Source: Cyclobacterium lianum (lineage in GTDB: Bacteria > Bacteroidota > Bacteroidia > Cytophagales > Cyclobacteriaceae). From it: a DNA stretch of 64,000 nt. The translations under genes were made by a program, and so were the position numbers. The notes below the pieces were generated by a model, which was not told where the DNA came from, made no database searches, and worked only from the letters and a program-made list of their open reading frames with translations. The stretch lies in NCBI RefSeq assembly GCF_900143075.1, contig NZ_FRCY01000010.1:120791-184790 (forward strand), given 5' to 3'. Positions 1 to 9,297 of this stretch are shown here, piece after piece; the stretch's first letter is position 1, and each line of letters starts with the position of its first letter.

Positions 1-1378
1 CCAGGAGCAGTCTGGGCACAGCCAAATATTCCATGGGGCTGTCGTGTGGCAAGCGCAATTTGCCCAGCAGGTACACACCCAGTAGCGCAAATATGACAAT
101 CCAAATGGCCAGGTATATCTCCCTGTCAAGGATACCCCAGTGATATACCTGATCTGCAATGCTCAGGAACTTGAAGGCCAGGGCCAGTTCGAGAAAGCCC
201 AGCACGACTTTCACCGAATTGAGCCAGCCACCGGATTTTGGCAGGGAATTGAGCCATTCCGGAAAAATAGCAAACATGGTAAATGGAAGTGCGAATGCGA
301 GAGAAAAAGCAAACATGCCTAAAATGGGTTTTAACAATGCTCCGCCCGCAGAACTGATCAGTATGGAACCCACAATAGGCCCCGTGCAGGAAAACGATAC
401 CAGTACGAGCGTAAACGCCATGAAAAAAATACCAATCATGCCGCCCTTGTCCGCCCTGGCATCGATCTTATTTACGAATCCGGTGGGCAGATTGATCTCA
501 AACAAACCCAGAAAGGCCAGGGCAAAGAAAATGAATATGGCAAAAAAGAAAACGTTGGGTATCCAGTGTGTGGATAGCCAGTTGGCAAATTCCGGACCCT
601 GAACCCCGGCCACGATGGTGCCGGCTATGGTGTAAATGGCAATGATAGAAAATCCGTAAATAAAGGCATTTCTAAAGCCCTGAATTTTGGAATTTGCCCT
701 TCCTGTAAAAAAGGTGACCGTCATTGGGATCATGGGAAACACACAGGGAGTAAGCAAGGCAGCCAGGCCGGCAAGAAAAGCTATTATCAAAAATCCAATC
801 AGTGACTCTTCAGGTCTTTCCAATGAAATTTTATCTTCAGATCCTCCCGAGTCTTGCGGACTGTCAAATAAGGCGGCATCTGTCTTGTCCGCCTGGGCCT
901 GCTGCGCCGCAGCTGCGCCCAGGGCAATGCTGAATTCTTCCTGATAATTGATACACTGATTGGTAATGTCCGAACACATCTGATATTCCAGAGTGCCCTT
1001 GATCAATGCATCGGGGGATTCAATCAGCAGTTGCTGCCTGAATTCTCCTTCTTTCTCGAAATAGGTCACCTCCCCTTCCCAGATTTCCTCATATTTTGTT
1101 TTCGGATCAATGGCTTTCAAGCCACCCACAGTATTCAGACCAGTGGTGTCTTCCCACACGATTTCTGTGAGCAGGGGGCCCAGGTCCGGATCAAAGTCAT
1201 TGGAATAGATGTACCAATTGACGGGAATTTTAGCTTTGAATACCAGGCTAACCTCCTCACCGGGTTTTGGCTCAGGAGTATCCAGGGCAATATCCCATTG
1301 CGGGGGAGAGATGACCTGGGCCTGAAGACCATGGGTGAACAACAGGAGAAATAACAGGACGATTTTGTTCAAATGCAT
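1..1378 (-). CDS. dsbD: Thiol:disulfide interchange protein DsbD, partial (C-terminus off left edge)
   Basis: The reading frame opens at an ATG on the minus strand at 1378 and runs without a stop past base 1, so the end is missing. A signal peptide ends near HGLQAQ. Next comes an N-terminal periplasmic domain (about residues 20-150) with a Cys pair in QMCSDITNQC, a low-complexity linker, then the CcdA-like membrane domain containing TPCVFPMIPMTVTFF. The last visible residues (SPMEYLAVPRLL) are also membrane-type. DsbD family proteins carry electrons from cytoplasmic thioredoxin across the inner membrane to periplasmic disulfide-reducing proteins; the usual C-terminal thioredoxin domain would lie outside the window. 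It sits 97 bases downstream of the M20 peptidase on the same strand. Confident about the family. Confidence 0.9.
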   Translation of the reverse strand, partial: MHLNKIVLLFLLLFTHGLQAQVISPPQWDIALDTPEPKPGEEVSLVFKAKIPVNWYIYSNDFDPDLGPLLTEIVWEDTTGLNTVGGLKAIDPKTKYEEIWEGEVTYFEKEGEFRQQLLIESPDALIKGTLEYQMCSDITNQCINYQEEFSIALGAAAAQQAQADKTDAALFDSPQDSGGSEDKISLERPEESLIGFLIIAFLAGLAALLTPCVFPMIPMTVTFFTGRANSKIQGFRNAFIYGFSIIAIYTIAGTIVAGVQGPEFANWLSTHWIPNVFFFAIFIFFALAFLGLFEINLPTGFVNKIDARADKGGMIGIFFMAFTLVLVSFSCTGPIVGSILISSAGGALLKPILGMFAFSLAFALPFTMFAIFPEWLNSLPKSGGWLNSVKVVLGFLELALAFKFLSIADQVYHWGILDREIYLAIWIVIFALLGVYLLGKLRLPHDSPMEYLAVPRLLL

Positions 1379-1474
1379 TATTGAAATTTTGTTTCCTCAA
1401 TGAACCAATACCATTTGCTAATAAAAAAACCTGCTGATAAGTTCCTGATTGGCTTCAATAAGCACTAATCCTTA

Positions 1475-2863
1475 TTATTTCTTGTGCTGTAGCTGAAAAT
1501 GTTTGAAGAACAAAGCGATCGTCTCGATGCCTTTAAAATAATTATCCAGCCCATAATGCTCATTGGGAGAATGAATGGCATCTGTATCCAGCCCAAAACC
1601 CAGCAAAATGGGGTCCAGGCCAAGCACTTTTTGAAACAATGCAGTAATAGGAATGGAGCCTCCTTCCCGGGTAGGAATCGCTTTTTTGCCAAAAGCATCC
1701 ATGATGGCCGCCTCTGCTGCCCTGTAGCCGTGAGAATCTGTGGGTACGACGGCCGCCTGTCCGCCGTGATGAGGCACTACCTTTACCTTTACTGCGGGGG
1801 GGGCAATGCTTTTGAAGTGGTTTTCAAAAAGCCTGGCAATGCTTCTGTGGTCCTGATCAGGTACCAGGCGCATGGAGATTTTGGCTGAAGCCTTGGAGGG
1901 AAGTACCGTTTTGGCCCCTTCCCCTATGTAGCCACCCCAAATGCCATTTACATCCAATGTGGGTCTTATGCCCACCCGCTCAATGGTGGTATATCCTTTT
2001 TCTCCGTAGGTTTCTTTGATATCCAGCTTTCTTTTAAACTCACCTTCATCAAAAGGAGCCTGATTCAATTTGTCCCTATACTCCTTTCCATATTCCCGGA
2101 CCTGATCATAAAAGCCGGGAATGGTGATATGGTTGTTTTCATCGTGCAGCGAGGCGATCATTTTACAAAGCACATTAATGGGATTGGCAACTGACCCGCC
2201 AAAGGTGCCGCTATGCAGGTCCTTATCGGGCCCGGTAACTTCCACCTGCATGTAGGCGAGTCCCCTTAAACCTACCGTCACAGAGGGATGCTCCAAGGAG
2301 ATCATGGAGGTATCGGATATCAGGACCACATCCGCGGCAAGTTTTTCCTTGTTTGCCCGGACAAAGATGTCCAGGTTTTCGGAGCCTACTTCTTCCTCTC
2401 CTTCAATCATGAATTTTACATTACAGGAAAGCTCACCACCGGCCAGCATGGCCTCAAAAGCTTTGACATGCATGAAAAACTGCCCTTTATCATCGGCAGC
2501 GCCTCTGGCAAAAATGGCTCCATTGGGGTGCAGACCAGTTTTTTTGATGACTGGCTCGAAAGGAGGTGAATCCCACAATTCCAATGGATCTGCTGGTTGC
2601 ACGTCGTAGTGTCCATAGACCAATACAGTGGGTGCTCTGACATCTACGATTTTTTCGCCATAGACGATCGGGTACCCTGCAGTCTGGCAAATTTCAGCTT
2701 TGTCTACACCCGCCTCTTCCAGACTCTTTTTAACATATTCCGCTGCATTGAATACCTCCTTCCTGTAGGCAGGGTCTGCACTGACCGAGGGTATCTTCAA
2801 CAGTTCCAACAGTTCTCCCAGAAATCTCTCCGAATTTGCTTCTATGTATTGTTTTAATGGCAT
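1475..2863 (-). CDS. M20 family dipeptidase
   Basis: A 462-residue zinc dipeptidase of the M20/carnosinase-like group, expected to cleave dipeptides in the cytoplasm. Metal-site motifs are visible: GHYDVQ (His85, Asp87), GAADDKGQ (bridging Asp near 124-125) and EGEEEVGS (catalytic Glu pair near 156-157). The dimerisation (lid) domain follows in the middle, containing DLHSGTFGG, and a late metal-binding His lies in DAIHSPNEHY. Length is typical of the family. No signal peptide is seen. Gene order with dsbD downstream and oxyR upstream does not suggest a shared pathway. Substrate choice cannot be read from sequence. Confidence 0.9.
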   Translation of the reverse strand: MPLKQYIEANSERFLGELLELLKIPSVSADPAYRKEVFNAAEYVKKSLEEAGVDKAEICQTAGYPIVYGEKIVDVRAPTVLVYGHYDVQPADPLELWDSPPFEPVIKKTGLHPNGAIFARGAADDKGQFFMHVKAFEAMLAGGELSCNVKFMIEGEEEVGSENLDIFVRANKEKLAADVVLISDTSMISLEHPSVTVGLRGLAYMQVEVTGPDKDLHSGTFGGSVANPINVLCKMIASLHDENNHITIPGFYDQVREYGKEYRDKLNQAPFDEGEFKRKLDIKETYGEKGYTTIERVGIRPTLDVNGIWGGYIGEGAKTVLPSKASAKISMRLVPDQDHRSIARLFENHFKSIAPPAVKVKVVPHHGGQAAVVPTDSHGYRAAEAAIMDAFGKKAIPTREGGSIPITALFQKVLGLDPILLGFGLDTDAIHSPNEHYGLDNYFKGIETIALFFKHFQLQHKK

Positions 2864-2922
2864 GCCCTTTCCTTGCTTGATGTGAAAACCGAAATTAAAA
2901 CATTTTAAAGGATTTTCGCCCC

Positions 2923-3858
2923 TTAAAGTTTGAAATTTACAAGCTTGCCATTATTGTTGGACAGCATGTGTTTGGGGACCACGTGCTGGATTTCTTCAAA
3001 CAGCAGGTTCACCAATTTTTGCTTCAAAAAGCTCCGGGTCAGAATAAGACTCACTTCCCGTGTAGGCGCATCTCCTGCAAAAGGGCGCAACCGGCCTGAT
3101 TCCTCTTCTCTCAGCCCATCGGTGGCCAGTTCAGGCAGGAGGGTAATGCCCTTATATCGGTTTACCATATTTTTCAGGCCTTCCAGGGAGCCACTTTCAT
3201 AATGAAAATTCATCCGCTTGAATTTATCCTGATCGCAGAGATTGAGTACCTGGTCCCGAAAGCAATGGCCCTGCTGCAATACCCACAGGTCCCCGGCCAT
3301 GATATCGGAAACGGCAATTTCCTTCCGGGTAAGCAGCGGGTGGTTTTTTGACAGGTAGGCAAAAAATTTCTCGTAAAAAATCGGCTTTTCTACTATTCCA
3401 GGCTCCTGTAGTGGCGTGACGACCAGGCCAATGTCCAATTCGTCATTCTTAAGTTTTTTAAGGATATCCTCGGTCACCATTTCCTGTACCTGTAGCTGTA
3501 CCTTGGGATATTTTTGCAGAAAATTCTGTATAAATAGCGGTAGGAGATAGGGCGCTAAGGTAGGGATCACACCCATCTTAATCAGTCCGCTGACATCGCC
3601 TTTTAATTGGTAAACCAGTTCAAATATACCTTTACTTTCCGAAACCACTTTCTTGGCCTGCCCTATGATTATTTCACCGATCTCTGTGGGGATTACAGGC
3701 ATTTTTGACCGGTCGAAGATAATGATGTCCAGCTCTTTTTCCAGTTTGCTGACCTGGGCACTGAGGGTAGGTTGGGTGACAAAGCATGCTTCTGCCGCCT
3801 GGCCAAAATGGCGGAATTTTTCTACGGCCAAGATGTACTCGAGTTGTTGAATGGTCAT
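2923..3858 (-). CDS. oxyR: LysR-family hydrogen peroxide sensor OxyR
   Basis: A 311-residue LysR-type regulator with an N-terminal winged helix-turn-helix (residues 1-60, including QPTLSAQVSKLEKEL) and a substrate-type regulatory domain. Two cysteines fall at residues 199 (GHCFRDQ) and 208 (NLCDQ), the same numbers as the redox pair of E. coli OxyR, which forms a disulfide with peroxide. This strongly supports a peroxide sensor rather than a generic LysR protein. It is transcribed away from the ferric iron ABC operon starting at 3973, with about 115 bases between the start codons, so a control of that operon or autoregulation is possible but is inference. Confidence 0.9.
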   Translation of the reverse strand: MTIQQLEYILAVEKFRHFGQAAEACFVTQPTLSAQVSKLEKELDIIIFDRSKMPVIPTEIGEIIIGQAKKVVSESKGIFELVYQLKGDVSGLIKMGVIPTLAPYLLPLFIQNFLQKYPKVQLQVQEMVTEDILKKLKNDELDIGLVVTPLQEPGIVEKPIFYEKFFAYLSKNHPLLTRKEIAVSDIMAGDLWVLQQGHCFRDQVLNLCDQDKFKRMNFHYESGSLEGLKNMVNRYKGITLLPELATDGLREEESGRLRPFAGDAPTREVSLILTRSFLKQKLVNLLFEEIQHVVPKHMLSNNNGKLVNFKL

Positions 3859-3921
3859 TTTCCTACGGATGGGATGTGCTCCTTTTTTCCGGCATAAATA
3901 TAAAAACCTTTTTTCTTTTAT

Positions 3922-3936
3922 TTAGATTTGTTTTAA
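3922..3936. promoter_or_regulatory. Weak Fur-box-like inverted repeat overlapping a TAnnTTTG element
   Basis: In the oxyR-iron transporter intergenic region the sequence TTAGATTTGTTTTAA resembles the 7-1-7 palindrome found before the PepSY gene at 26779. The left arm is identical; the right arm matches only 4 of 7. It also contains TAGATTTG (3923-3930), a good Bacteroidota -7 element, but no TTG lies at the right distance upstream. A second TAnnTTTG (TAATTTTG) is at 3945-3952. Role as an iron operator is inference. Confidence 0.35.
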
Positions 3937-3972
3937 ATAATGCCTAATTTTGTTTCAAAATCAAGGAAGATC

Positions 3973-5001
3973 ATGAAGAACTATAGAAACATATTTGCTT
4001 TGGTGTCACTTTTATCCATCGTAAGCTTCTCCTGTACAAGAAACGAAGGCGAGGAAGTGAATGTTTATACGCACAGGCATTACGATGCCGATCAGCAATT
4101 GTTTGATGCTTTTACTGAGGAGACGGGGATCAAAGTCAATGTAGTCAGTGCAAGTGCTGATGAGCTGATCCAGAAGCTGGAATTGGAGGGAGCAGGCTCC
4201 CCGGCTGACGTACTGTTCACGGTCGACGCAGGCAGGCTTCACAGGGCGAAGGAAAAAAACCTGTTGCAACCTGTAACATCTGAAATACTGGAAACGAATA
4301 TTCCTTCTAAATTTCGTAGTCCGGAGGGCTTGTGGTTTGGACTTACTTATAGGGCCAGAATCCTTGCCTATCACAAGGAGCGTGTCAATAGGGATGAGTT
4401 GGACAGCTACGAAAGCCTCACGAATGAAATGTGGAAAGGGAGAGTGCTCACCAGATCATCCGAAAACATTTACAACCAATCCCTGCTGGCTTCTCTGATC
4501 GTCGCGCATGGCGAGGAGGCTGCAGAGGAATGGGCAGCTGGTCTGCTGGAAAATATGGCGAGAGATCCAAAAGGTAGCGACAGGGATCAGGTAAAAGCTG
4601 TAGCCTCCGGAGAGGGAGATGTGGCCATAGTGAATAGCTATTATATAGGCATCATGCTGAACGACCCCAACGAGGAAACGGTAAAGGCAGCCCGGCAGGT
4701 TGAGGTTTTCTTCCCAAACCAAAATGACAGGGGTACGCACATCAATGTTTCCGGAATCGGGGTCACCCGGCATGCTCCGAACAGGGACAATGCGATCAGG
4801 CTGATTGAATTTTTATCGGAGGAAAAGTCTCAGGAAGTACTGGCCAATGTAAACTACGAGTATCCTGTGAATCCCCGTGTAGCGCCATCCGAACTGCTAC
4901 AAAGTTGGGGAGAATTCAAGGCGGATGACATCAATCTTTCGCTTTTGGGAGAAAACAACAGTGAGGCGGTCATGATTTTTGACAAGGTAGGTTGGAATTG
5001 A
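3973..5001 (+). CDS. Ferric iron ABC transporter substrate-binding lipoprotein (FbpA/FutA-like)
   Basis: The binding component of an iron(III) importer. The frame is open from 3940, but the ATG at 3973 is preferred: it follows AGGAAG and starts a lipoprotein signal (MKNYRNIF... with lipobox SFSC). The mature protein has the type-2 periplasmic-binding fold hallmarks: VNVYTHRHYDADQQLFDAFTEETGI at the start, ADVLFTVDAGRL, and a Tyr-rich NSYYIGIM stretch in the region that carries the iron-ligating tyrosines in FbpA/FutA proteins. It leads an operon with the permease (5037) and ATPase (6680). Other oxyanion or thiamine binders of the same fold are less likely. Metal identity is inferred from family. 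Confidence 0.88.
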   Translation: MKNYRNIFALVSLLSIVSFSCTRNEGEEVNVYTHRHYDADQQLFDAFTEETGIKVNVVSASADELIQKLELEGAGSPADVLFTVDAGRLHRAKEKNLLQPVTSEILETNIPSKFRSPEGLWFGLTYRARILAYHKERVNRDELDSYESLTNEMWKGRVLTRSSENIYNQSLLASLIVAHGEEAAEEWAAGLLENMARDPKGSDRDQVKAVASGEGDVAIVNSYYIGIMLNDPNEETVKAARQVEVFFPNQNDRGTHINVSGIGVTRHAPNRDNAIRLIEFLSEEKSQEVLANVNYEYPVNPRVAPSELLQSWGEFKADDINLSLLGENNSEAVMIFDKVGWN

Positions 5002-5036
5002 TCAGGGCAATTGAATAAAGGGCAGGTACTGAATTT

Positions 5037-6659
5037 GTGGAAATAGCCGGAAAAAGGATTTATTGGTGGAACAACTGGATGGCCGCCAGCTTGCTGCTGC
5101 TGTTTTTCATTGCTGCACCCTTGCTAAGTATTTTTGTAAACCTGTTTAGCGCACCGGGAAGCAGTTGGAGCCACCTGACAGAAAATTTATTGGTAGGGTA
5201 TCTTCAGAACACGCTACTGTTGCTGGCGGGTGTAGCCCTTTCCACGTTTATTCTGGGTGTGTCGCTGGCCTGGATTGTTACCAATTATGAGTTTCCCTTC
5301 AGAAAGCATTTTGAGTGGCTTTTGATTCTGCCCCTGGGTTTTCCCGGATACATCATGGCCTATACCTATACCGGCCTGCTGGACTATACCGGCCCACTGC
5401 AGACTTTCCTACGAAACCAGTTCGACATACAGGTAGTCGGAAGTATAGTGGATATCATGAATCTCCCCGGGGCTGTCTTTATACTTTCGATCACCCTTTT
5501 TCCCTACGTATACCTTCTGTCTCGTGCCTCTTTTTTGCAGCAATCCCGCACATTCCAGGATGCCGCCGCGTTGCTTGGGAGTAGCAATTGGTATAGTTTC
5601 ACAAAAGTGGCCTTGCCGATGGCGCGGCCCGCAATCGTCGGAGGGATTGCACTCGCAGCAATGGAAGTATTGAATGACTACGGCACGGTCAAGTATTTTG
5701 GGGTAGGCACGTTCACTACCGGGATTTTCAGGTCCTGGTTTTCTATGGGAGATGTCACTACAGCCATCTACCTGGCAGCGATTCTCATGTTATTGGTGTT
5801 TTCCATTTTATACCTGGAAGTGCTGCAAAGAGGAAAAAGGCGTTTTTCGCCTGTCAATTTTATCAATAAGCCTACGACCAGGCAGCAGCTTTCGAAGTCA
5901 AAAACCTGGCTGCTGACAGCGACGTGTTTTTTGGTATTTCTGGGCAGTTTTTTTATTCCGTTTTTACAGATTTTGCACTGGGTTTGGATCAGCTATGAAA
6001 GCTCATTGAATTCCGGCTTTTATTTGCTGGTTCTGAGAAGTTTCGGTCTGGCGGCAGGCTCTGGTTTAGCTGTTGCCCTAATTGCAGTGGTTTTGCTGTA
6101 TAGCTTACGCCTCAGCTCGTTTAGCTGGTTCAGGAGTCTGACCAAAATAGGTACGATAGGCTACGCTATTCCCGGAGCAGTGATCGCCATAGGGATTATG
6201 ATCCCGGTGCTGAGCCTTGATCGTTGGGTCTTTGCTGACACGGGGCAATTGATGCTTTCCGGCTCGGTGTCTGTACTCCTGTTCGCCTATGTGGTGCGGT
6301 TCATGGCGGTCGGTTATCATCCCCTGGACGCTGGCTTTCAGAAATCCGGCATTCAGGTCAACGAGGCCAGCAGGCTATTGGGACACAATAGCTGGAAGAC
6401 ATTGCTGAAAATTGAATTGCCCCTGGTCAGGGCGAGTTTTTTTAGTGCCATCTTGTTGGTTTTCGTAGATGTTTTAAAAGAATTACCCTTAACTTTGATT
6501 TTAAGACCGTTTAACTATCATACCCTGGCGACCAAAGCTTTTGATATGGCCACTAACGAAATGATAGCCGAATCGGCCAATTCAGCGCTGATCATTATCC
6601 TCACCGGGATATTTCCCATAATATTTCTCAACAGGGTGATACGGAAAGCGAACATGTAA
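5037..6659 (+). CDS. Ferric iron ABC transporter permease, fused two-domain (FbpB/ThiP-like)
   Basis: A 540-residue inner-membrane protein made of two binding-protein-dependent permease domains in one chain, about 12 membrane segments. Each half holds an EAA-type loop that contacts the ATPase: one near FQDAAALLGSSNWYSFTKVALP, the other near NEASRLLGHNSWKTLLKIELP. The start is a GTG at 5037, 35 bases after the binding protein's stop; no ATG is available nearby in frame before the first membrane segment. The fused layout is normal for FbpB, SfuB and ThiP. Encoded between its binding protein and its ATPase, so the assignment to iron import rests on context. Confidence 0.88.
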   Translation: MEIAGKRIYWWNNWMAASLLLLFFIAAPLLSIFVNLFSAPGSSWSHLTENLLVGYLQNTLLLLAGVALSTFILGVSLAWIVTNYEFPFRKHFEWLLILPLGFPGYIMAYTYTGLLDYTGPLQTFLRNQFDIQVVGSIVDIMNLPGAVFILSITLFPYVYLLSRASFLQQSRTFQDAAALLGSSNWYSFTKVALPMARPAIVGGIALAAMEVLNDYGTVKYFGVGTFTTGIFRSWFSMGDVTTAIYLAAILMLLVFSILYLEVLQRGKRRFSPVNFINKPTTRQQLSKSKTWLLTATCFLVFLGSFFIPFLQILHWVWISYESSLNSGFYLLVLRSFGLAAGSGLAVALIAVVLLYSLRLSSFSWFRSLTKIGTIGYAIPGAVIAIGIMIPVLSLDRWVFADTGQLMLSGSVSVLLFAYVVRFMAVGYHPLDAGFQKSGIQVNEASRLLGHNSWKTLLKIELPLVRASFFSAILLVFVDVLKELPLTLILRPFNYHTLATKAFDMATNEMIAESANSALIIILTGIFPIIFLNRVIRKANM

Positions 6660-6679
6660 ACGAAATCATATACTTTTGA

Positions 6680-7717
6680 ATGGGTATACTCAGGCTGCAG
6701 GGCATAGCAAAACAATATTCCAAATCTGAGGAGTATGCGGTAAAAAACATTTCATTGGCTGTAAATGAAGGGGAAATTCTTGCGTTGGTAGGCGCAAGCG
6801 GCTCTGGCAAAACCACCCTGCTGAGATTGATTTCTGGTCTGGAACATCCCGACAGCGGGGCCATCGTTTTGGCTGGGAAGGAATTGGTGGCGAAAAACCG
6901 CTCGGTACCGGCAAACAAACGGAAGGTAGGCATGGTGTTTCAGGATTATGCACTTTTTCCGCACCTGAATATACTTGAAAATGTCTGCTTCGGCATCCGG
7001 GAATCCGGCAGGGAGGCGGAAAAACTGGCCCGGGAATCATTGGATTTGGTGGGGATCACCGACAACCTCAGAAAATATCCCCATCAACTTTCGGGTGGAC
7101 AGCAGCAGCGAGTCGCTTTTGCCAGAGCAATTGCACCAAATCCGGCAATATTACTTTTAGATGAGCCCTTTAGCAATCTCGATGCCATGTTGAAAGACCA
7201 GGTTCGGGAGGAAATGAGACAGATCATCAAACGCACCGGCATCACAGCCATTTTTGTTACCCACGATACCAGAGACGCACTTTCTACAGCAGATCGGGTG
7301 GCGATACTCCACAAAGGTCAGCTGCAACAGGTAGATACTCCCCGAAACCTGTACGAAAGACCGGTCAATTCCTATGTGGCCAATTTTTTTGGCCGCAGAA
7401 ATCAAATCCTGGCCACTGCTACGGAAGATGGTTTTTACTCGTCCTTCGGCTTTATCGCTGACGAGAGATCCAGGTCCTTTCAGAACAAGGTAAGGATACT
7501 TTTCCGACCTGAGGAAATAAGGTTTAAAAAAAGCCTTAAGCAGGCATTAATTGGTACCGTACTCCACAGTGCTTATTTCGGGGACCATCAAATGGTGAAG
7601 TTGAGCGACGAATCCGGAAAATTTATATATGTAAGGGCCAGCCCGTCCCGCCATTTTGTGATCGGAAGCAGTGTTTTTTTTACGATCAGGTCTTTTAAAG
7701 CCGAAGATGCTTATTAA
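6680..7717 (+). CDS. Ferric iron ABC transporter ATP-binding protein (FbpC-like)
   Basis: A 345-residue ATPase powering the importer encoded just upstream. The Walker A motif GASGSGKT lies at residues 38-45, the Q-loop at VFQDYALFPH, the signature LSGGQQQR at 137-144, and Walker B ILLLDEP at 157-163, followed by the D-loop NLD and the switch His in VTHDTRDAL. The C-terminal 110 residues (from about 235) form a TOBE-like regulatory region with the typical LFRPEEIRF strand, as in iron, maltose and spermidine importers. Starts 20 bases after the permease stop. Intact and of usual length. Confidence 0.92.
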   Translation: MGILRLQGIAKQYSKSEEYAVKNISLAVNEGEILALVGASGSGKTTLLRLISGLEHPDSGAIVLAGKELVAKNRSVPANKRKVGMVFQDYALFPHLNILENVCFGIRESGREAEKLARESLDLVGITDNLRKYPHQLSGGQQQRVAFARAIAPNPAILLLDEPFSNLDAMLKDQVREEMRQIIKRTGITAIFVTHDTRDALSTADRVAILHKGQLQQVDTPRNLYERPVNSYVANFFGRRNQILATATEDGFYSSFGFIADERSRSFQNKVRILFRPEEIRFKKSLKQALIGTVLHSAYFGDHQMVKLSDESGKFIYVRASPSRHFVIGSSVFFTIRSFKAEDAY

Positions 7718-7884
7718 CGGTTTGCCAGACTAAGCTATTATACCGTTTTAAAGTGAAAATTCTGCACTTCCCGCATTTTTCATGCGAATTGTTCTAGCAC
7801 CTAAAGGTCCTGCGTTTTAATATGAAGGTATTATTGATTAAATTTATTTTAACCAAAACTACATGTACCCAAACCTATATCAAT

Positions 7885-9111
7885 ATGATCCCTGTTAAAT
7901 CGTATACAAATTCGGTGAAATCTTTCATCCCGGCATTTATCTTCCTTCTGCTTCTCGGATGTGGTGGGAGCAATGACAGCTCCGTAAATAAAGAAGACAT
8001 TCAGTCTGCCGAAGCCGCATTTTTCAGTCCTGATCCAAAAGTGGTGGAAGAAAAACCGGTGACGACCCTGGCCATAGGGGAACAGGCCCCGGATTTCAGA
8101 TTGCCGGGAGTGGATGGGAAATACCACGAACTTTCCGACTACGCCGATAAGGAGGTTTTGGTCATCAATTTTACCTGTAACCATTGTCCTACAGCACAGG
8201 CCTATGAAGAACGATACAAAGACCTTGTAAGCGAATACAGCGATAAGGGAGTACAGTTTATTGCGATCTCTCCCAATTCCCCTATAGCAGTGTTGCCCGA
8301 AGAATTGGGCTATACCGATTTAAACGACGATTTTGAGAGCATGAAAATCAGGGCGGAGGAGATGAATTATAACTTCCCCTACTTGTATGATGGTGACGAA
8401 CACCATTTTTCTACCGCCTATGGTCCTACTGCCACCCCCCATATTTTTGTGTTTGATAAAGATAGAAAGCTAAGCTACCAGGGCAGGATCGATGCTTCCG
8501 AAAAACCGGGTACAGGGCAGGCGGAAGATGCCAGATATGCGATAGAAAGAACGCTGAATGGAGAACCGCTACCTTCCGACAGGGCCAGCACTCCCGCTTT
8601 TGGCTGCTCTATCAAGTGGGCCTGGAAAAACGAATATACTTTAAAGGTCAATGAAGACTGGAAAAAGAAGCCGGTAGACCTGAATAAAATAAGTCTTGAG
8701 GATCTCGATAAGGTGCTGAAGAACGATACCGATCAGTTGAGGCTGGTCAATTTCTGGGCGACCTGGTGCGGACCCTGTATCGTAGAGTATCCCGAGTTCA
8801 TCGAGATCCAGCGCATGTATGGAGACCGGGACTTTGAATTTGTATCGGTAAGTCTCGATAATCCTGAAGCTGAAGACAAGGCCTTAAAATTTCTACGGAA
8901 GAAATATTCTGCCACTACCAATTACCTGGTAGATACCGACGACAAGTATGCCATCATTGATGTGGTCCAAAACGAATGGGACGGGAGCCTGCCCCTGACA
9001 TTATTGATAGAACCGGGTGGGAAGGTATACTATAAGGTGCCGGGAACCATAGACCCGCTGGCATTGAAGAGAAAGATTGTCGACCATCCCCTGATTGGCA
9101 GGTATTATTAG
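7885..9111 (+). CDS. Lipoprotein with two thioredoxin-fold domains (redoxin + TlpA-like)
   Basis: A membrane-anchored, probably periplasm-facing, thiol redox protein. The frame is open from 7822, but the ATG at 7885 gives a clean lipoprotein signal with lipobox LLLGC (Cys26). Domain one (about 65-240) is an AhpC/TSA-like redoxin with the unusual CxxC motif CNHC (Cys98, Cys101) and a cis-Pro in ATPH; it ends in PAFGCSIKW, which adds a further Cys. Domain two (about 265-408) is TlpA/ResA-like with canonical WCGPC (295-298). It follows the iron ABC genes by about 170 bases on the same strand. Whether it works with that transporter, with dsbD or with cytochrome maturation is unknown. Confidence 0.82.
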   Translation: MIPVKSYTNSVKSFIPAFIFLLLLGCGGSNDSSVNKEDIQSAEAAFFSPDPKVVEEKPVTTLAIGEQAPDFRLPGVDGKYHELSDYADKEVLVINFTCNHCPTAQAYEERYKDLVSEYSDKGVQFIAISPNSPIAVLPEELGYTDLNDDFESMKIRAEEMNYNFPYLYDGDEHHFSTAYGPTATPHIFVFDKDRKLSYQGRIDASEKPGTGQAEDARYAIERTLNGEPLPSDRASTPAFGCSIKWAWKNEYTLKVNEDWKKKPVDLNKISLEDLDKVLKNDTDQLRLVNFWATWCGPCIVEYPEFIEIQRMYGDRDFEFVSVSLDNPEAEDKALKFLRKKYSATTNYLVDTDDKYAIIDVVQNEWDGSLPLTLLIEPGGKVYYKVPGTIDPLALKRKIVDHPLIGRYY

Positions 9112-9297
9112 ACGATAAGCTGACCTGTACGCTGGTGTATCCCGATAGTAACTGACCTGAGCAGAATGCAGACCTGGATCAGCACAGTAGTCCACATATT
9201 CAATATGCAGGCTGAAGCTGCTGATTCATACTGAAATTTCCCGTCATAAAAAAGGAAGCAAGAAATAGCCTTCTTTTTTTGGTACAACCTTCAGAGA

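Noticed and set aside
159..602. Plus-strand open frame opposite dsbD
   Set aside because: It mirrors the minus-strand DsbD membrane domain, which has clear family motifs; the plus frame has none.
9250..9282. A-run/T-run stretch between the redoxin lipoprotein gene and the ATPase gene, as a bidirectional terminator
   Set aside because: The possible stem AAAAAGG/CCTTCTTTTT needs a bulge and mismatches; too weak to call.
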